A stretch of 64,000 nt of DNA from assembly GCA_021796215.1 (NCBI GenBank), contig JAJYOK010000003.1:1-64000 (forward strand), in the 5' to 3' direction. Shown one piece after another: positions 1 through 7,779 of this stretch. Position numbers and translations under genes: made by a program. Every line of letters starts with the position of its first letter. Within the stretch, counting starts at the first letter, position 1. The notes below the pieces were generated by a model that made no database searches, was not told where the DNA came from, and saw nothing but the letters and a program-made list of their open reading frames with translations. This stretch comes from Bacteroidota bacterium. GTDB taxonomy: Bacteria; Bacteroidota; Ignavibacteria; UBA10030; UBA8401.

Positions 1-112
1 CTCCGAGATCTTTCGCTATATCACTAATTTTTCGGTTGCTTTCTTCTATCAACCGGAGTGCATCATGCTTAAATTGGGCATCAAATCTACGCCGTTGTTG
101 TGATTCTGACAT
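1..112 (-). CDS. IS3-family transposase OrfA, N-terminal part
   Basis: A minus-strand frame opens with ATG at 112 and stays open to the window edge, giving 37 residues beginning MSESQQRRRFDAQFKHDAL. The R-R-F-x-x-x-F-K-x-x-A-L pattern followed by I-S-D-I-A-K-D-L-G is the start of the helix-turn-helix domain of IS3 OrfA proteins (HTH_Tnp_1). A GGAGGT ribosome-binding site lies six bases before the ATG. OrfA normally binds the IS ends and makes the OrfAB transposase by frameshifting with orfB; that part is outside the window. The gene is truncated by the window, not necessarily in the genome. Confidence 0.72.
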   Translation of the reverse strand, partial: MSESQQRRRFDAQFKHDALRLIEESNRKISDIAKDLG

Positions 113-175
113 CTGAACACCTCCTGAAAGAATATACTCTCTTTTCTTGGTGTCCGAAAGTTCATGGCAAGATCA
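1..175 (-). mobile_element. Left end of an IS3-family insertion sequence (cut by window edge)
   Basis: Read on the minus strand from 175 downwards, the sequence begins TGATCTTGCC and continues to CGGACACCAAG by about 148. This is the layout of IS3-group terminal inverted repeats, which start TGATC and contain GGACAC. An orfA-type reading frame with a strong ribosome site follows at 112. The other end and the transposase orfB lie outside the window, so completeness and target duplication cannot be judged. Confidence 0.7.
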
Positions 176-180
176 CAATT

Positions 181-257
181 ACGGATGGTACGCTAAAGCG
201 CACCATGACGAACTTACTTTTTTTAGTGTATTTTTCCCATGAGTAATGTGAGTTATT
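181..257. repeat. Dispersed palindromic element, copy 1
   Basis: About 75 bases resemble 27336-27412 at a constant offset of 27155. Both share a hairpin core: TGGTACGC at 186-193 faces GCGCACCA at 198-205, with one mismatch here and none in the other copy. Both then read through a T-rich segment to TTTTTCCCATG and a G-(A/T)GTAA-(T/C)GTGA motif. No protein is encoded. It looks like a small REP- or MITE-like element. Confidence 0.6.
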
Positions 258-478
258 AAAAGAAAACCGCAAAGGCCGCAAAGTTATAACGTAATAGCTT
301 ACTCAAAAGGGCATTGAGGTATTGATTTTATTTGTCTAAGTATAGGAAAAATCTTGGTGACTTACAAAAACTGAAAGAAGCAAATAAACAGGAAGAGAGG
401 AGTATGGAGTAAGAAGGCAGGATTGGGATTTATGGCTGATGACTTTTTATTTTAACTTTTTGATTTTTTCATTTTTAT
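258..478. other. Non-coding stretch downstream of the sugar transferase
   Basis: This AT-rich segment lies between the IS end/palindrome and the stop codon of the minus-strand sugar transferase. It holds a purine-rich run (about 380-415) and a T-rich run (about 443-480). I see no gene, RNA or clear terminator hairpin. Confidence 0.5.
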
Positions 479-1978
479 TTAATACGCTCCTTTTCCAAAC
501 AGCACCACAGGAATTGTCTCAAGCAAAATCTCCATGTCGAATAGCAGCGATTGATTCTCCACGTAATACAAATCCAAAAGCACCATCTCCTGAAAGCCAA
601 TATAGCTTCGTCCTGAAATTTGCCACAGCCCGGTCATTCCCGGCTTCACTTTCGCTCTTTCCTGAATTCTGCTCCAGAATTCCGGCGATCCCTTTACCTT
701 CGCAAAATCAGAAGGAGGCAGAGGACGCGGACCGACAAGACTCATATCTCCCTTCAAAACATTGAACAACTGAGGCAGCTCATCGATGCTGTATTTCCGG
801 ATAAATTTCCCTACGCGCGTCAATCTCGGGTCATTCTTCATCTTAAACAATGCCCCGTCGGCTTCATTGAACTGGAAAAGGCTTTCCTTCCTTTCATCCG
901 CATCTTTCACCATACTCCGGAATTTATAAAAATAAAATTCTCTTCCCCCTTTCGTTGAGGAGCGCAGGTGTTTGAAAATGACCGGAAAGCCCGACTCAAC
1001 CAGAATGGCAGCCGATGCTGCAAGCAAAAGAGGCGAACAGAGCACGATCAACACGCACGCTGCAGCCATATCGAATCCTCGTTTTATTTTCCGCTGCAGA
1101 AATTCAATGCGGGTTCTCGGAGGAGAATACAACGTAATGCCGATAATATCCGGTATCCGTGCAGTCCGCAAAAGATTATCCGAAAGAGGTGAAAGTACAT
1201 TCAGCTTCACCCGATGTTCTCTGCATACCTTGGTCAATCTGTCAAAGCCATTTACTGCCAGCGACTCTGATGAAACAAAAACCCTGTCAATGCCATCGTT
1301 CTCAAAAACAGTGGAAATTTCCGAAACCGTAAACGTTGGAATGCTGTGCATGCTGCCAAACGTAATTTTCTTTCCAAAAGAAGCTTTTCGCTGCTTGTCC
1401 GGTGCTTGTTCCGCCGTTTTTGGGTGAAGGTGCGGTAGATTTTCAACAACAACCACTCCCTTTACTGCATAGCCAAGTTCCGGGAAACCAAGAAACCTCT
1501 CCACTACCTCTTGCGTCCAGCCATTATCGCCGGCAACAAGAGCGTGATGAATTCCGAACCCTTTTCCTTGCAGCCACAAATTCACTTTGTTCAGCATCAG
1601 GCGAAGCGCAATAAAAAAAACCGGGAGAAGTACAACAAAGGCAACGGCAAATCGGCGCGGAAATACCCCTAAATGCAAAACATCATACAAAGCAAACACA
1701 ATAAGCATTGCCCACACGTACGCCTTTCCGGCAAAGAGGAATTGACGGCGCACATTACTTCGGAAAATTGCCCGGTACGATCCGAACATGAACGAGAGAA
1801 GAACAAAAACTACCCCAAAATAAAGTGTAAGCCTGATGAAAACCGGGACATTTATTTTTGCCGCTCCCGGGAAATAATCTCTAAAATAGAGTCCTCCCAG
1901 AAAAGCAAAAAAAATCGCAAGGATATCAGAGAAAAGCGTAAGAAGAATAAAAAAACTGCGCCAATTACGTCGTAGCAT
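479..1978 (-). CDS. Polyprenyl sugar-phosphate transferase (exopolysaccharide initiating enzyme)
   Basis: The 499-residue protein has the architecture of the WbaP/WcaJ/EpsL family, which moves a sugar-1-phosphate from a nucleotide sugar to undecaprenyl phosphate and so starts repeat-unit synthesis at the inner membrane. Several hydrophobic segments fill residues 1-130, a Rossmann-like CoA_binding_3 region spans about 135-290, and the catalytic Bac_transf domain runs from about 298. That domain contains KFRSM, a D-E-L-P-Q motif, LVGPRP and KPGMTGLWQ. It is the most downstream gene of the minus-strand cluster, separated from the SDR gene by a 650-base gene-free stretch, so it may have its own promoter. 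The sugar specificity cannot be read from sequence. Confidence 0.93.
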   Translation of the reverse strand: MLRRNWRSFFILLTLFSDILAIFFAFLGGLYFRDYFPGAAKINVPVFIRLTLYFGVVFVLLSFMFGSYRAIFRSNVRRQFLFAGKAYVWAMLIVFALYDVLHLGVFPRRFAVAFVVLLPVFFIALRLMLNKVNLWLQGKGFGIHHALVAGDNGWTQEVVERFLGFPELGYAVKGVVVVENLPHLHPKTAEQAPDKQRKASFGKKITFGSMHSIPTFTVSEISTVFENDGIDRVFVSSESLAVNGFDRLTKVCREHRVKLNVLSPLSDNLLRTARIPDIIGITLYSPPRTRIEFLQRKIKRGFDMAAACVLIVLCSPLLLAASAAILVESGFPVIFKHLRSSTKGGREFYFYKFRSMVKDADERKESLFQFNEADGALFKMKNDPRLTRVGKFIRKYSIDELPQLFNVLKGDMSLVGPRPLPPSDFAKVKGSPEFWSRIQERAKVKPGMTGLWQISGRSYIGFQEMVLLDLYYVENQSLLFDMEILLETIPVVLFGKGAY

Positions 1979-2325
1979 AACAAAAAGTCTCAGGCAGTTT
2001 TACTATACGGTATGAATATTGAAGAATTTTTTCGTCGTTACTTCTTCTGCATTATGGATGTGCAGCATAACAGAAAAGTCTTAGCCGAAACTTATGGAGT
2101 ATTTTGCTTATTGTCAAGAGAATTCGGTAGTGGTGCATTTTGAAATTTGTGCTGCATTAAATTCTATGGTGTAGGGACGGTCGCAAGACCGTTCCTCTTT
2201 GAAAATGTACCATTACCGGGAATCTGCTGCAGACAGTGGTTCACTTTCAATCCCAATGTCATTCCCGAGTGTCCCGCTGTACCGAATGCCATAAAGCGGC
2301 ATTTTTATCGAGAATCTATTTCCTA
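1979..2325. other. Gene-free stretch with a hairpin repeat
   Basis: No convincing coding frame is present. A hairpin at 2174-2195 pairs GG(A)CGGTC with GACCGTTCC around GCAA and recurs at 26654-26673. A degraded copy of a dispersed sequence (TCATTCCCG ... GAATCTATTTCC), also seen near 29307, lies at about 2259-2320. The promoter of the sugar transferase presumably lies near 1980-2060 on the minus strand, but I see no clear -35/-10 pair. Confidence 0.5.
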
Positions 2326-2621
2326 TTCCCTGCTCCCTATTCACTTCTCCACACCTCTCAACTTCCTGACTTCCAACCTTCTCATCTTTTCCGACCTCTG
2401 ACTTCTGCCTTCCTCATTTCCTCAACTTCTCAGCTTCTCATCTTCTTAACCTCTCATCTTCTTGACTTCTCATCTTCTTAACTTCTGATTTCTTCCTACC
2501 CCTTACTGACTACCGATCCCTGTTCACTGTTTACTGTTAACTGTTAACTGCTCACTGTTTACCACCTTCTCATCTTCTTAACTTCTGATTTCTTCCTACT
2601 CCTTACTGACTTCTTTTCCGG
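2326..2621. repeat. Low-complexity polypyrimidine array (CTTCTCATCTTCTTAACTT-like units)
   Basis: On the plus strand this is built from short related words such as AACTTCTCATCTTC, TGACTTCTG and TTACTGTTAACTG. A 46-base block at about 2466-2511 recurs at about 2566-2611, exactly 100 bases on. On the minus strand the array is purine-rich and starts 10 bases after the stop codon of the SDR gene, so it would be the 3' tail of the long operon transcript. No protein is encoded. Confidence 0.65.
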
Positions 2622-2631
2622 AAGAATCTTG

Positions 2632-3684
2632 CTATAAGCCTTTCTTCTTCCATGAAAGATAAATCTCTTCAAAAGTTACATCTAAATTCTTTGTAATGTC
2701 CCACTGAGGATAGTGTTCTTTCATTTTTGATAAATCAGAAATATAGCAAATATGATCTCCTTCTCTATTTTTATCAAGGTATTCATAGATCATTTTTTTA
2801 CCGGAAATACGACTAATCTTATCAAAGGCTTCTAATATTGAAATAGAATTTTTCCTTCCTCCTCCAATATTATATACTTCTGCAATTCTCGGCTTTTCCA
2901 AAAATTCATTCATAAATGAGACAACATCATATGAATGAATATTATCTCGTACTTGTTTTCCTTTATATCCAAAAATATTGTACTTCTTTTCTTGAATATT
3001 ACATTTAATTAAATAGCTCAAAAATCCGTGTAACTCAACACCACTATGGTTCGGTCCAGTCAAACAACCCCCTCGCAAACAACAAGTAGGCATCCCGAAA
3101 TATCTGCCATATTCTTGCACCATAATATCCCCCGCCACTTTTGACGCACCGAAAAGTGAATGCTTCGATTGATCAATCCTGAAATCTTCTTTTATGCCAT
3201 TATAATATTCTTTGTCAGCGTAATCCCACCGTGTATCTTTTTCAATCAGATCCAATTCGTTCGGGGCATCGCCATAAACTTTATTAGTGGACATGTGAAT
3301 AAATGGGGTTTCCGTATTCACTTGCCTATTCGCCTCTAATAAATTTAAAGTGCCAACGGCATTAACCTCAAAATCATCAAATGGTCTCGATGCCGCTAAA
3401 TCGTGACTTGGTTGTGCAGCAGTATGAATAATTGCATCCGGCTTTATCTCCTTAACAATGTTAAGCACACTCGAGCGGTTCCGTATATCAATCTCAACAT
3501 GCTTAAAATTAGGATAAGTCTCCAACAATCTTTTTTGATTCCACCGTGTATCCCCCAGAGGGCCAAAAAAATCTGCTCTCATATTATTATCAATTCCAAT
3601 GATTTGATATCCTTTTTCAGCAAAAAAAGAAACTACTTCACTTCCAATTAAGCCCCCTGAACCGGTTACTATTATTTTTCCCAT
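2632..3684 (-). CDS. NAD-dependent sugar epimerase/dehydratase (extended SDR, CDP-paratose 2-epimerase-like)
   Basis: The 350-residue protein has an N-terminal G-x-x-G-x-x-G nucleotide-binding motif (GSGGLIG, residues 8-14) and a MSTNKVYGD block at 131-139, as in CDP-paratose/tyvelose 2-epimerase-like SDRs. It continues with a [11 protein letters not shown] block typical of this subgroup and a C-terminal NIGGGRKNS substrate-binding segment. The usual catalytic Y-x-x-x-K is F178-G-A-S-K182: the lysine is kept but tyrosine is replaced by phenylalanine. I recall this substitution in some close relatives, so it may define a variant rather than a mutation. It lies three bases after the WecG-type gene and probably modifies a nucleotide sugar for the cluster's polymer. 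The substrate is unknown. Confidence 0.85.
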   Translation of the reverse strand: MGKIIVTGSGGLIGSEVVSFFAEKGYQIIGIDNNMRADFFGPLGDTRWNQKRLLETYPNFKHVEIDIRNRSSVLNIVKEIKPDAIIHTAAQPSHDLAASRPFDDFEVNAVGTLNLLEANRQVNTETPFIHMSTNKVYGDAPNELDLIEKDTRWDYADKEYYNGIKEDFRIDQSKHSLFGASKVAGDIMVQEYGRYFGMPTCCLRGGCLTGPNHSGVELHGFLSYLIKCNIQEKKYNIFGYKGKQVRDNIHSYDVVSFMNEFLEKPRIAEVYNIGGGRKNSISILEAFDKISRISGKKMIYEYLDKNREGDHICYISDLSKMKEHYPQWDITKNLDVTFEEIYLSWKKKGL

Positions 3685-3687
3685 TTA

Positions 3688-4449
3688 TTAATATGGCCTT
3701 CGCAAAAAGAATTTATGTTTAACAAACAAGTAAACGAAATAACTGTTAGTAAAAAGGTATCGTTTCCACAACCTTTGAGGCTCTTGAATTAATCTAAAAA
3801 ACCATTCCAGGCCCCTGTCCTGCATCCACTTTGGTGCTTGAGGAATGGTCCCAGCGTGAAAATCAAATGCTGCTCCAACGGCTAACATTGCCCCCTTCAC
3901 TTTCCCTAAATGTTCTGCAACCCATATTTCTTGACGGGGACATCCTCTGCCAACAAGCACAATGTGTGCTCCTGAATTATTGATTTTTACTATGTCAGCC
4001 AGATCTTCTTCGTATGTGGCATCTCGAAATCTGTCTTCATGAATGCCGCAAATGGTGATATCGGAGTAAGTATTGGAGATAAATTGTCGGAATTTTTGCA
4101 ATGTATTTTTTGTACTGCCATACAAATAGACATTCAATTTCTTTTCATTAGCTTCATGTAAAATACTCAATGTCAATGCGGGACCATATACTCGATCTTT
4201 AAGATTTGTGTTATAGAAACTGTTTATTGCCCATCGTATAGGTTGTCCATCCGGAACAACAAGGGGAATTTTATTTACGAGCTCTTTTAATGAATTCTTT
4301 TGATACGCGGCAATTAAACCATGGACGGCTAAAGCTGAAACACCATATGATTTCCTTTGCAATGCAAAATCAATTATTTCTTTAGTAGCTTCAACATAAT
4401 TTGTAGGCGTGTAATAAATTCCATAAAGATTAACTTTCTCGTTAATCAT
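3688..4449 (-). CDS. WecG/TagA/CpsF-family glycosyltransferase
   Basis: The 253-residue protein matches the WecG/TagA (GT26) family along its length. It has an N-terminal A-V-H-G segment, VVPDGQPIRW around residue 66, VYGPALT, a G-R-G-C-P-R-Q-E-x-W motif, the VGAAFDFHAG block and the C-terminal E-P-x-R-L-W-K-R-Y motif. Family members transfer ManNAc, ManNAcA or a related sugar from UDP to a polyprenyl-diphosphate-linked acceptor on the cytoplasmic face, making the second step after the initiating transferase. The ATG overlaps the stop of the preceding short frame by four bases (ATGA). A broken relative lies just upstream at 4672-4871. Confidence 0.9.
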   Translation of the reverse strand: MINEKVNLYGIYYTPTNYVEATKEIIDFALQRKSYGVSALAVHGLIAAYQKNSLKELVNKIPLVVPDGQPIRWAINSFYNTNLKDRVYGPALTLSILHEANEKKLNVYLYGSTKNTLQKFRQFISNTYSDITICGIHEDRFRDATYEEDLADIVKINNSGAHIVLVGRGCPRQEIWVAEHLGKVKGAMLAVGAAFDFHAGTIPQAPKWMQDRGLEWFFRLIQEPQRLWKRYLFTNSYFVYLFVKHKFFLRRPY

Positions 4450-4649
4450 AATCTAAAAAATCCTTCTATTGAATTATTATCATTATAACTATACATATCA
4501 AAAATTAATCTATTTCCACGAACATCGGCCGCATTTAAAAACGATTTACGAGATTTTTGAAGTTCATACCCTAGTCGCATATAGATAACATACTTTGTAG
4601 ATGTAATATCTTCTCCAAACACTCTGACCTGCCCCATTTGATGTGCCAA
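4446..4649 (-). CDS. Short orphan frame, 67 residues, possibly a gene remnant
   Basis: This frame ends in an ATGA overlap with the WecG-type gene, as a real operon gene would, but I recognise no family. Its first residues (MGQVRVFGEDI) resemble the M-x-R-V-Y-G-P-D-L segment of WecG proteins, following directly on the WecG-like fragments at 4672-4871. The rest (about residues 25-67) matches nothing I know. The simplest reading is the 3' remnant of a decayed gene whose stop codon is still coupled to the next start. A genuine small protein cannot be excluded. Confidence 0.35.
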   Translation of the reverse strand: MAHQMGQVRVFGEDITSTKYVIYMRLGYELQKSRKSFLNAADVRGNRLIFDMYSYNDNNSIEGFFRL

Positions 4650-4671
4650 AGCTTAGTTTAGTATTCCCGCT

Positions 4672-4871
4672 TCAGGCATTGGCAAGCCGAACCTGATAAA
4701 ATGAGTCTGATATTTCTTTAAATCTTTTATCCTTTTGAGCGGTTATTGTTCCATGGGCGCCAGTACCTGAAATACAGAAATATTCGGCTCTCTTTCACTG
4801 AATTCCGTCGTAATCTTATCGGCGCTGTTAAAATCCTGACTAAATAATTTTATTTCTAGTATATTTATCAT
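4672..4871 (-). pseudogene. Remnant of a second WecG/TagA-family glycosyltransferase gene
   Basis: Two overlapping frames together read like the first 65 residues of a WecG protein. Frame one starts with ATG at 4871 (MINILEIKLFSQDFNSADKI ...) and runs 42 residues to a TAA at 4743. A second frame picks up near 4757 with GAHGTITAQKDKRFKEISDS, which matches the A-x-G-A-H-G-x-x-T-A-Q block of the family, and ends at a TGA at 4672. The shift between frames and the missing C-terminal two thirds show decay. The intact family member lies directly downstream at 3688-4449. Confidence 0.55.
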
Positions 4872-4977
4872 GTTTTAATTGCTTGCGAGCGTTTTTATTT
4901 AACGTTTCATGTGCGCTGTCAAAGAAGAAATGCTTTAACCATTTTTCTTGCCACCCTTTAACTATTTTAACAAAAAT

Positions 4978-5679
4978 TTATTTCCTAGCAATCATAACAA
5001 TATTCGGAAGACAAGTTAGATAAGCTCGGTACCAAATATCGGACCCCATAGAATTTTTAAAATAATTATCGACACTTCGAAAATATAATAACTTACCTAG
5101 CCAATAAATTGGAATTCTAAATACTCCGAATTGATCACCAACGTAATAGCCAGCGAATTCGATTTTTAAATCTTCATTAATAAAGAGTTGATATAATCTC
5201 TTTATTGTAAAAGGTAAATTGTGCGAATAATCGCTATTATAAAAGTCTTTTCCCCATTTCAAATAATCTGGCGTTGCAATTACTATTTTCCCATCATTAT
5301 TTAACTTACTCTTTATCTGTGAAATAAGTTGTGTAGCTTCGGTTATTGTATTAAGATGTTCTATTACGTGAAGAATAAAGCAGATATCATAATTTCCTAA
5401 ATTTTCTGGTAAAGGAGGCACCATTTTTTGAATAATATTGTATCCTTCCTCTGACAGCGAATTAAAAACTTTACTGCTGCCTTCAATGCCGGTATAATCA
5501 AACTCATTTTGTTTTGCTAATGAAGCTATATATCCATCTCCAGGGCCTATTTCAAGAATTTTAACTGGATTATGTTTTGTTGTTAGAGCCATCTTGAATA
5601 ATTTTTTAGCAAAGTTTTTTTTTACCTTTACGCCAAAAACATTACGACTTCTACTTATATAATGATCATAAAAAGACAT
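4978..5679 (-). CDS. Class I SAM-dependent methyltransferase
   Basis: The 233-residue protein carries the SAM-binding motif I-L-E-I-G-P-G-D-G near residue 40, an acidic residue at the end of strand two (TGIEGS) and an ICFILHVIEHL motif. These mark Methyltransf_23-type enzymes, which methylate small molecules or glycans. A GGAGGT ribosome site precedes its ATG, and the start overlaps the stop of the upstream GT4 gene by one base (TAATG). It probably methylates a sugar of the repeat unit or a chain terminus; the acceptor is unknown. Confidence 0.85.
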   Translation of the reverse strand: MSFYDHYISRSRNVFGVKVKKNFAKKLFKMALTTKHNPVKILEIGPGDGYIASLAKQNEFDYTGIEGSSKVFNSLSEEGYNIIQKMVPPLPENLGNYDICFILHVIEHLNTITEATQLISQIKSKLNNDGKIVIATPDYLKWGKDFYNSDYSHNLPFTIKRLYQLFINEDLKIEFAGYYVGDQFGVFRIPIYWLGKLLYFRSVDNYFKNSMGSDIWYRAYLTCLPNIVMIARK

Positions 5680-6809
5680 TAAGCACCTCCGAATAAAGCT
5701 TGTAATATACCATCCTTAAAATTCTTTACCATTTTTTCAACAGTGTATCTTTCGGCAGAACTTTTACAGCATTTTTTTAGCTCCTCTAATTTCCCTTTAT
5801 CTTTAAGTAACGAAATTACAGCACGGCTATATTTTTCAGATGAATCTTCTGTAATTATCCCATTTAGTCCATCTTCTAAATATTCAATTTCAGGACTATG
5901 ATAAGGATAGTTAGTTGTAATAATCGGCAACTGCATTGCAAAAGCATCCAAGATAGCTAAACCAACAAGTCCGGGCATTAAAAAAACATCCGCAATCTTA
6001 AAATATGGCACTTTATCGGTGTTAAATTTCGGCCCGACATAATGAATCCATTTATATTTAAATGCTGCTTCTTTAATTTTATAATCTTCAGGGCCAGCAC
6101 CAATAAAAATCATTTCAAAGTTGACAATTTCATTTTTTATTTTGTAGCAAGTATCTAACAAAAAGTCCAAACGTTTTTCTTTATACATGCCGCCGCAATA
6201 TAAGCCTATAGAACAATTAGTAATATTTAATATATTCTTTAATTCTGATATTTTTTCATCCGATATTTCACCATACACTTTTTGAAGAAATTTTGTATCA
6301 ATAGCATTTTGCACTATCGTAATTTTTTTTCCTGAAAAACCAATGGACTGAATTGTACGACTTACACTCTTTGTATAAGCAAACCACCAATCACATTGCC
6401 GGGAATATAATCTCTTGAATTTATTGCCCGTGCTGTTTGAGTTGCTCTGTAAGTTAAGACCATGCCCCCAGAATGCAAGTTTCTTTTTAGTGAACTTTCT
6501 AATGATCATTAAAAAGTAGTTAATTAATAATTTATTAGCTTGTTCTACAATAATTAGATCTGCATTTCTTATTTGTCTAAAAGCGGGCTGTCCAATTAAT
6601 TCTAATTTACCAAATTTTATGAATTTATTAGGCATATAAATTCCCCAACCTAAATCAACTTCATCATTTTTTTTTGATACTTCACCCATTAGTTTCCCGT
6701 AAACAAGCGTCAATTCTATATTTTCTTTAAATAGCGTCTCTCTAAGTAAATTAAAAAAATCAACGCGCCATTGGGGTAAAAATTTATAGAGAATGAGAAC
6801 GTTTTTCAC
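5679..6809 (-). CDS. Glycosyltransferase family 4 (GT-B fold)
   Basis: The 376-residue protein has the two-domain layout of GT4 enzymes. The C-terminal half contains LYCGGMYKEKRLDFLL, FIGAGPE and a nucleotide-sugar site ending FAMQLPIITTNYPYHSPEI. The usual E-x7-E pair is degenerate: glycine stands at the first position and aspartate at the second (LDAF). The start codon is GTG at 6809, followed by K-N-V-L-I-L-Y-K-F. It is coupled to the methyltransferase downstream. Expected role: adding one sugar to the lipid-linked repeat unit in the cytoplasm. Confidence 0.87.
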   Translation of the reverse strand: MKNVLILYKFLPQWRVDFFNLLRETLFKENIELTLVYGKLMGEVSKKNDEVDLGWGIYMPNKFIKFGKLELIGQPAFRQIRNADLIIVEQANKLLINYFLMIIRKFTKKKLAFWGHGLNLQSNSNSTGNKFKRLYSRQCDWWFAYTKSVSRTIQSIGFSGKKITIVQNAIDTKFLQKVYGEISDEKISELKNILNITNCSIGLYCGGMYKEKRLDFLLDTCYKIKNEIVNFEMIFIGAGPEDYKIKEAAFKYKWIHYVGPKFNTDKVPYFKIADVFLMPGLVGLAILDAFAMQLPIITTNYPYHSPEIEYLEDGLNGIITEDSSEKYSRAVISLLKDKGKLEELKKCCKSSAERYTVEKMVKNFKDGILQALFGGA

Positions 6810-6893
6810 AAATAATTTATTTACTATTAATATTTTTAAACTACCGTTCTATAAAAAAATAAGGATAGCTATAAGAATTACAACTCGGTAAAC

Positions 6894-7769
6894 TTAATTC
6901 TTTTTTTGAAACTGACGTATAAATGATTTTACTATAACTCTCAAATAATCAAATACAAGAAAGGTAATAAAACAATATTTAGGAGCAGTAAGTTTAGCAA
7001 AACGCATTCGATATTTTAGGTTGTTAGGTGATTTTATTGAAAAGAAACTTTTAATTAATTCAGCCCACGAAATTCTTCTATTGAAATTATTTAGACCTGT
7101 TTCCTTAACATAGCTGTAAACTATTGCCTTTTTACATACATATAATTTATAACCATTTTTTTTTGCTCTTACTGCAAATTCATAATCGGCACCATAGTGG
7201 GGCAGGTATTTATCATTAAAAAATCCAAGTTCTCTAAACGCCTTAACCGGAATTAATGTACCTCTGCCGGAAAGTGCATCGACAGATTGTAGTTCATTAA
7301 ATGCGCCAAAATTACCATTTTTGTTAATATTATTTGCCATATAGTCATACTTTGCCGTTTTCCAATTTATTTTAACGCCGGCATCTAAAATTCTTGAATG
7401 ATTATCAGCCTCAACAGATACTGACCCTATTAAACTCCTTTCTTCTTTTTCAATAACGTTCAATAAATTATGCAAATAATCTTGTCGCACATAGAGATCA
7501 TTATTTAGGGTCAGGACGTAGTCCGCATTATTCTCCAACGCATATTTAACACCAAGATTTGTAGCCGCCGTCCACCATAAATTGCCAGTACCTTTAATAA
7601 GGTGGACTTCGGGAAATTCATTTTCCACCATTTTATTAGTACCATCGGTAGAACCATCATCAACAACAACAGTGTTAAAATTTTTATTTGTTTGTTTTTG
7701 TAATGATTCCAGACAGGAGCGGGTAAATGCTATTCTATTGTGCACGGGTATAACAATTGAAATATGCAT
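6894..7769 (-). CDS. Glycosyltransferase family 2 (rhamnosyltransferase-like)
   Basis: I place the start at the ATG at 7769, giving 291 residues beginning MHISIVIPVHN. It lies 10 bases after the polymerase stop and is preceded by AAAGGA. A longer frame would add 19 residues and overlap the upstream gene. The N-terminal GT-A fold shows VVVDDGSTDGT, a GNLWWTAATNLG block and the NND metal-binding motif (LTLNNDLY). A second block, LSGRGTLIP ... HYGADYEFAVRAK, supplies the predicted catalytic base region. GT2 enzymes of this shape often move rhamnose or related deoxysugars; donor and acceptor are unknown. Confidence 0.9.
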   Translation of the reverse strand: MHISIVIPVHNRIAFTRSCLESLQKQTNKNFNTVVVDDGSTDGTNKMVENEFPEVHLIKGTGNLWWTAATNLGVKYALENNADYVLTLNNDLYVRQDYLHNLLNVIEKEERSLIGSVSVEADNHSRILDAGVKINWKTAKYDYMANNINKNGNFGAFNELQSVDALSGRGTLIPVKAFRELGFFNDKYLPHYGADYEFAVRAKKNGYKLYVCKKAIVYSYVKETGLNNFNRRISWAELIKSFFSIKSPNNLKYRMRFAKLTAPKYCFITFLVFDYLRVIVKSFIRQFQKKN

Positions 7770-7779
7770 AGTCCTTTGT

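Noticed and set aside
439-1975. Several plus-strand frames over the sugar transferase gene
   Set aside because: They are shadows of the minus-strand gene, with no family-like motifs and mutually overlapping.
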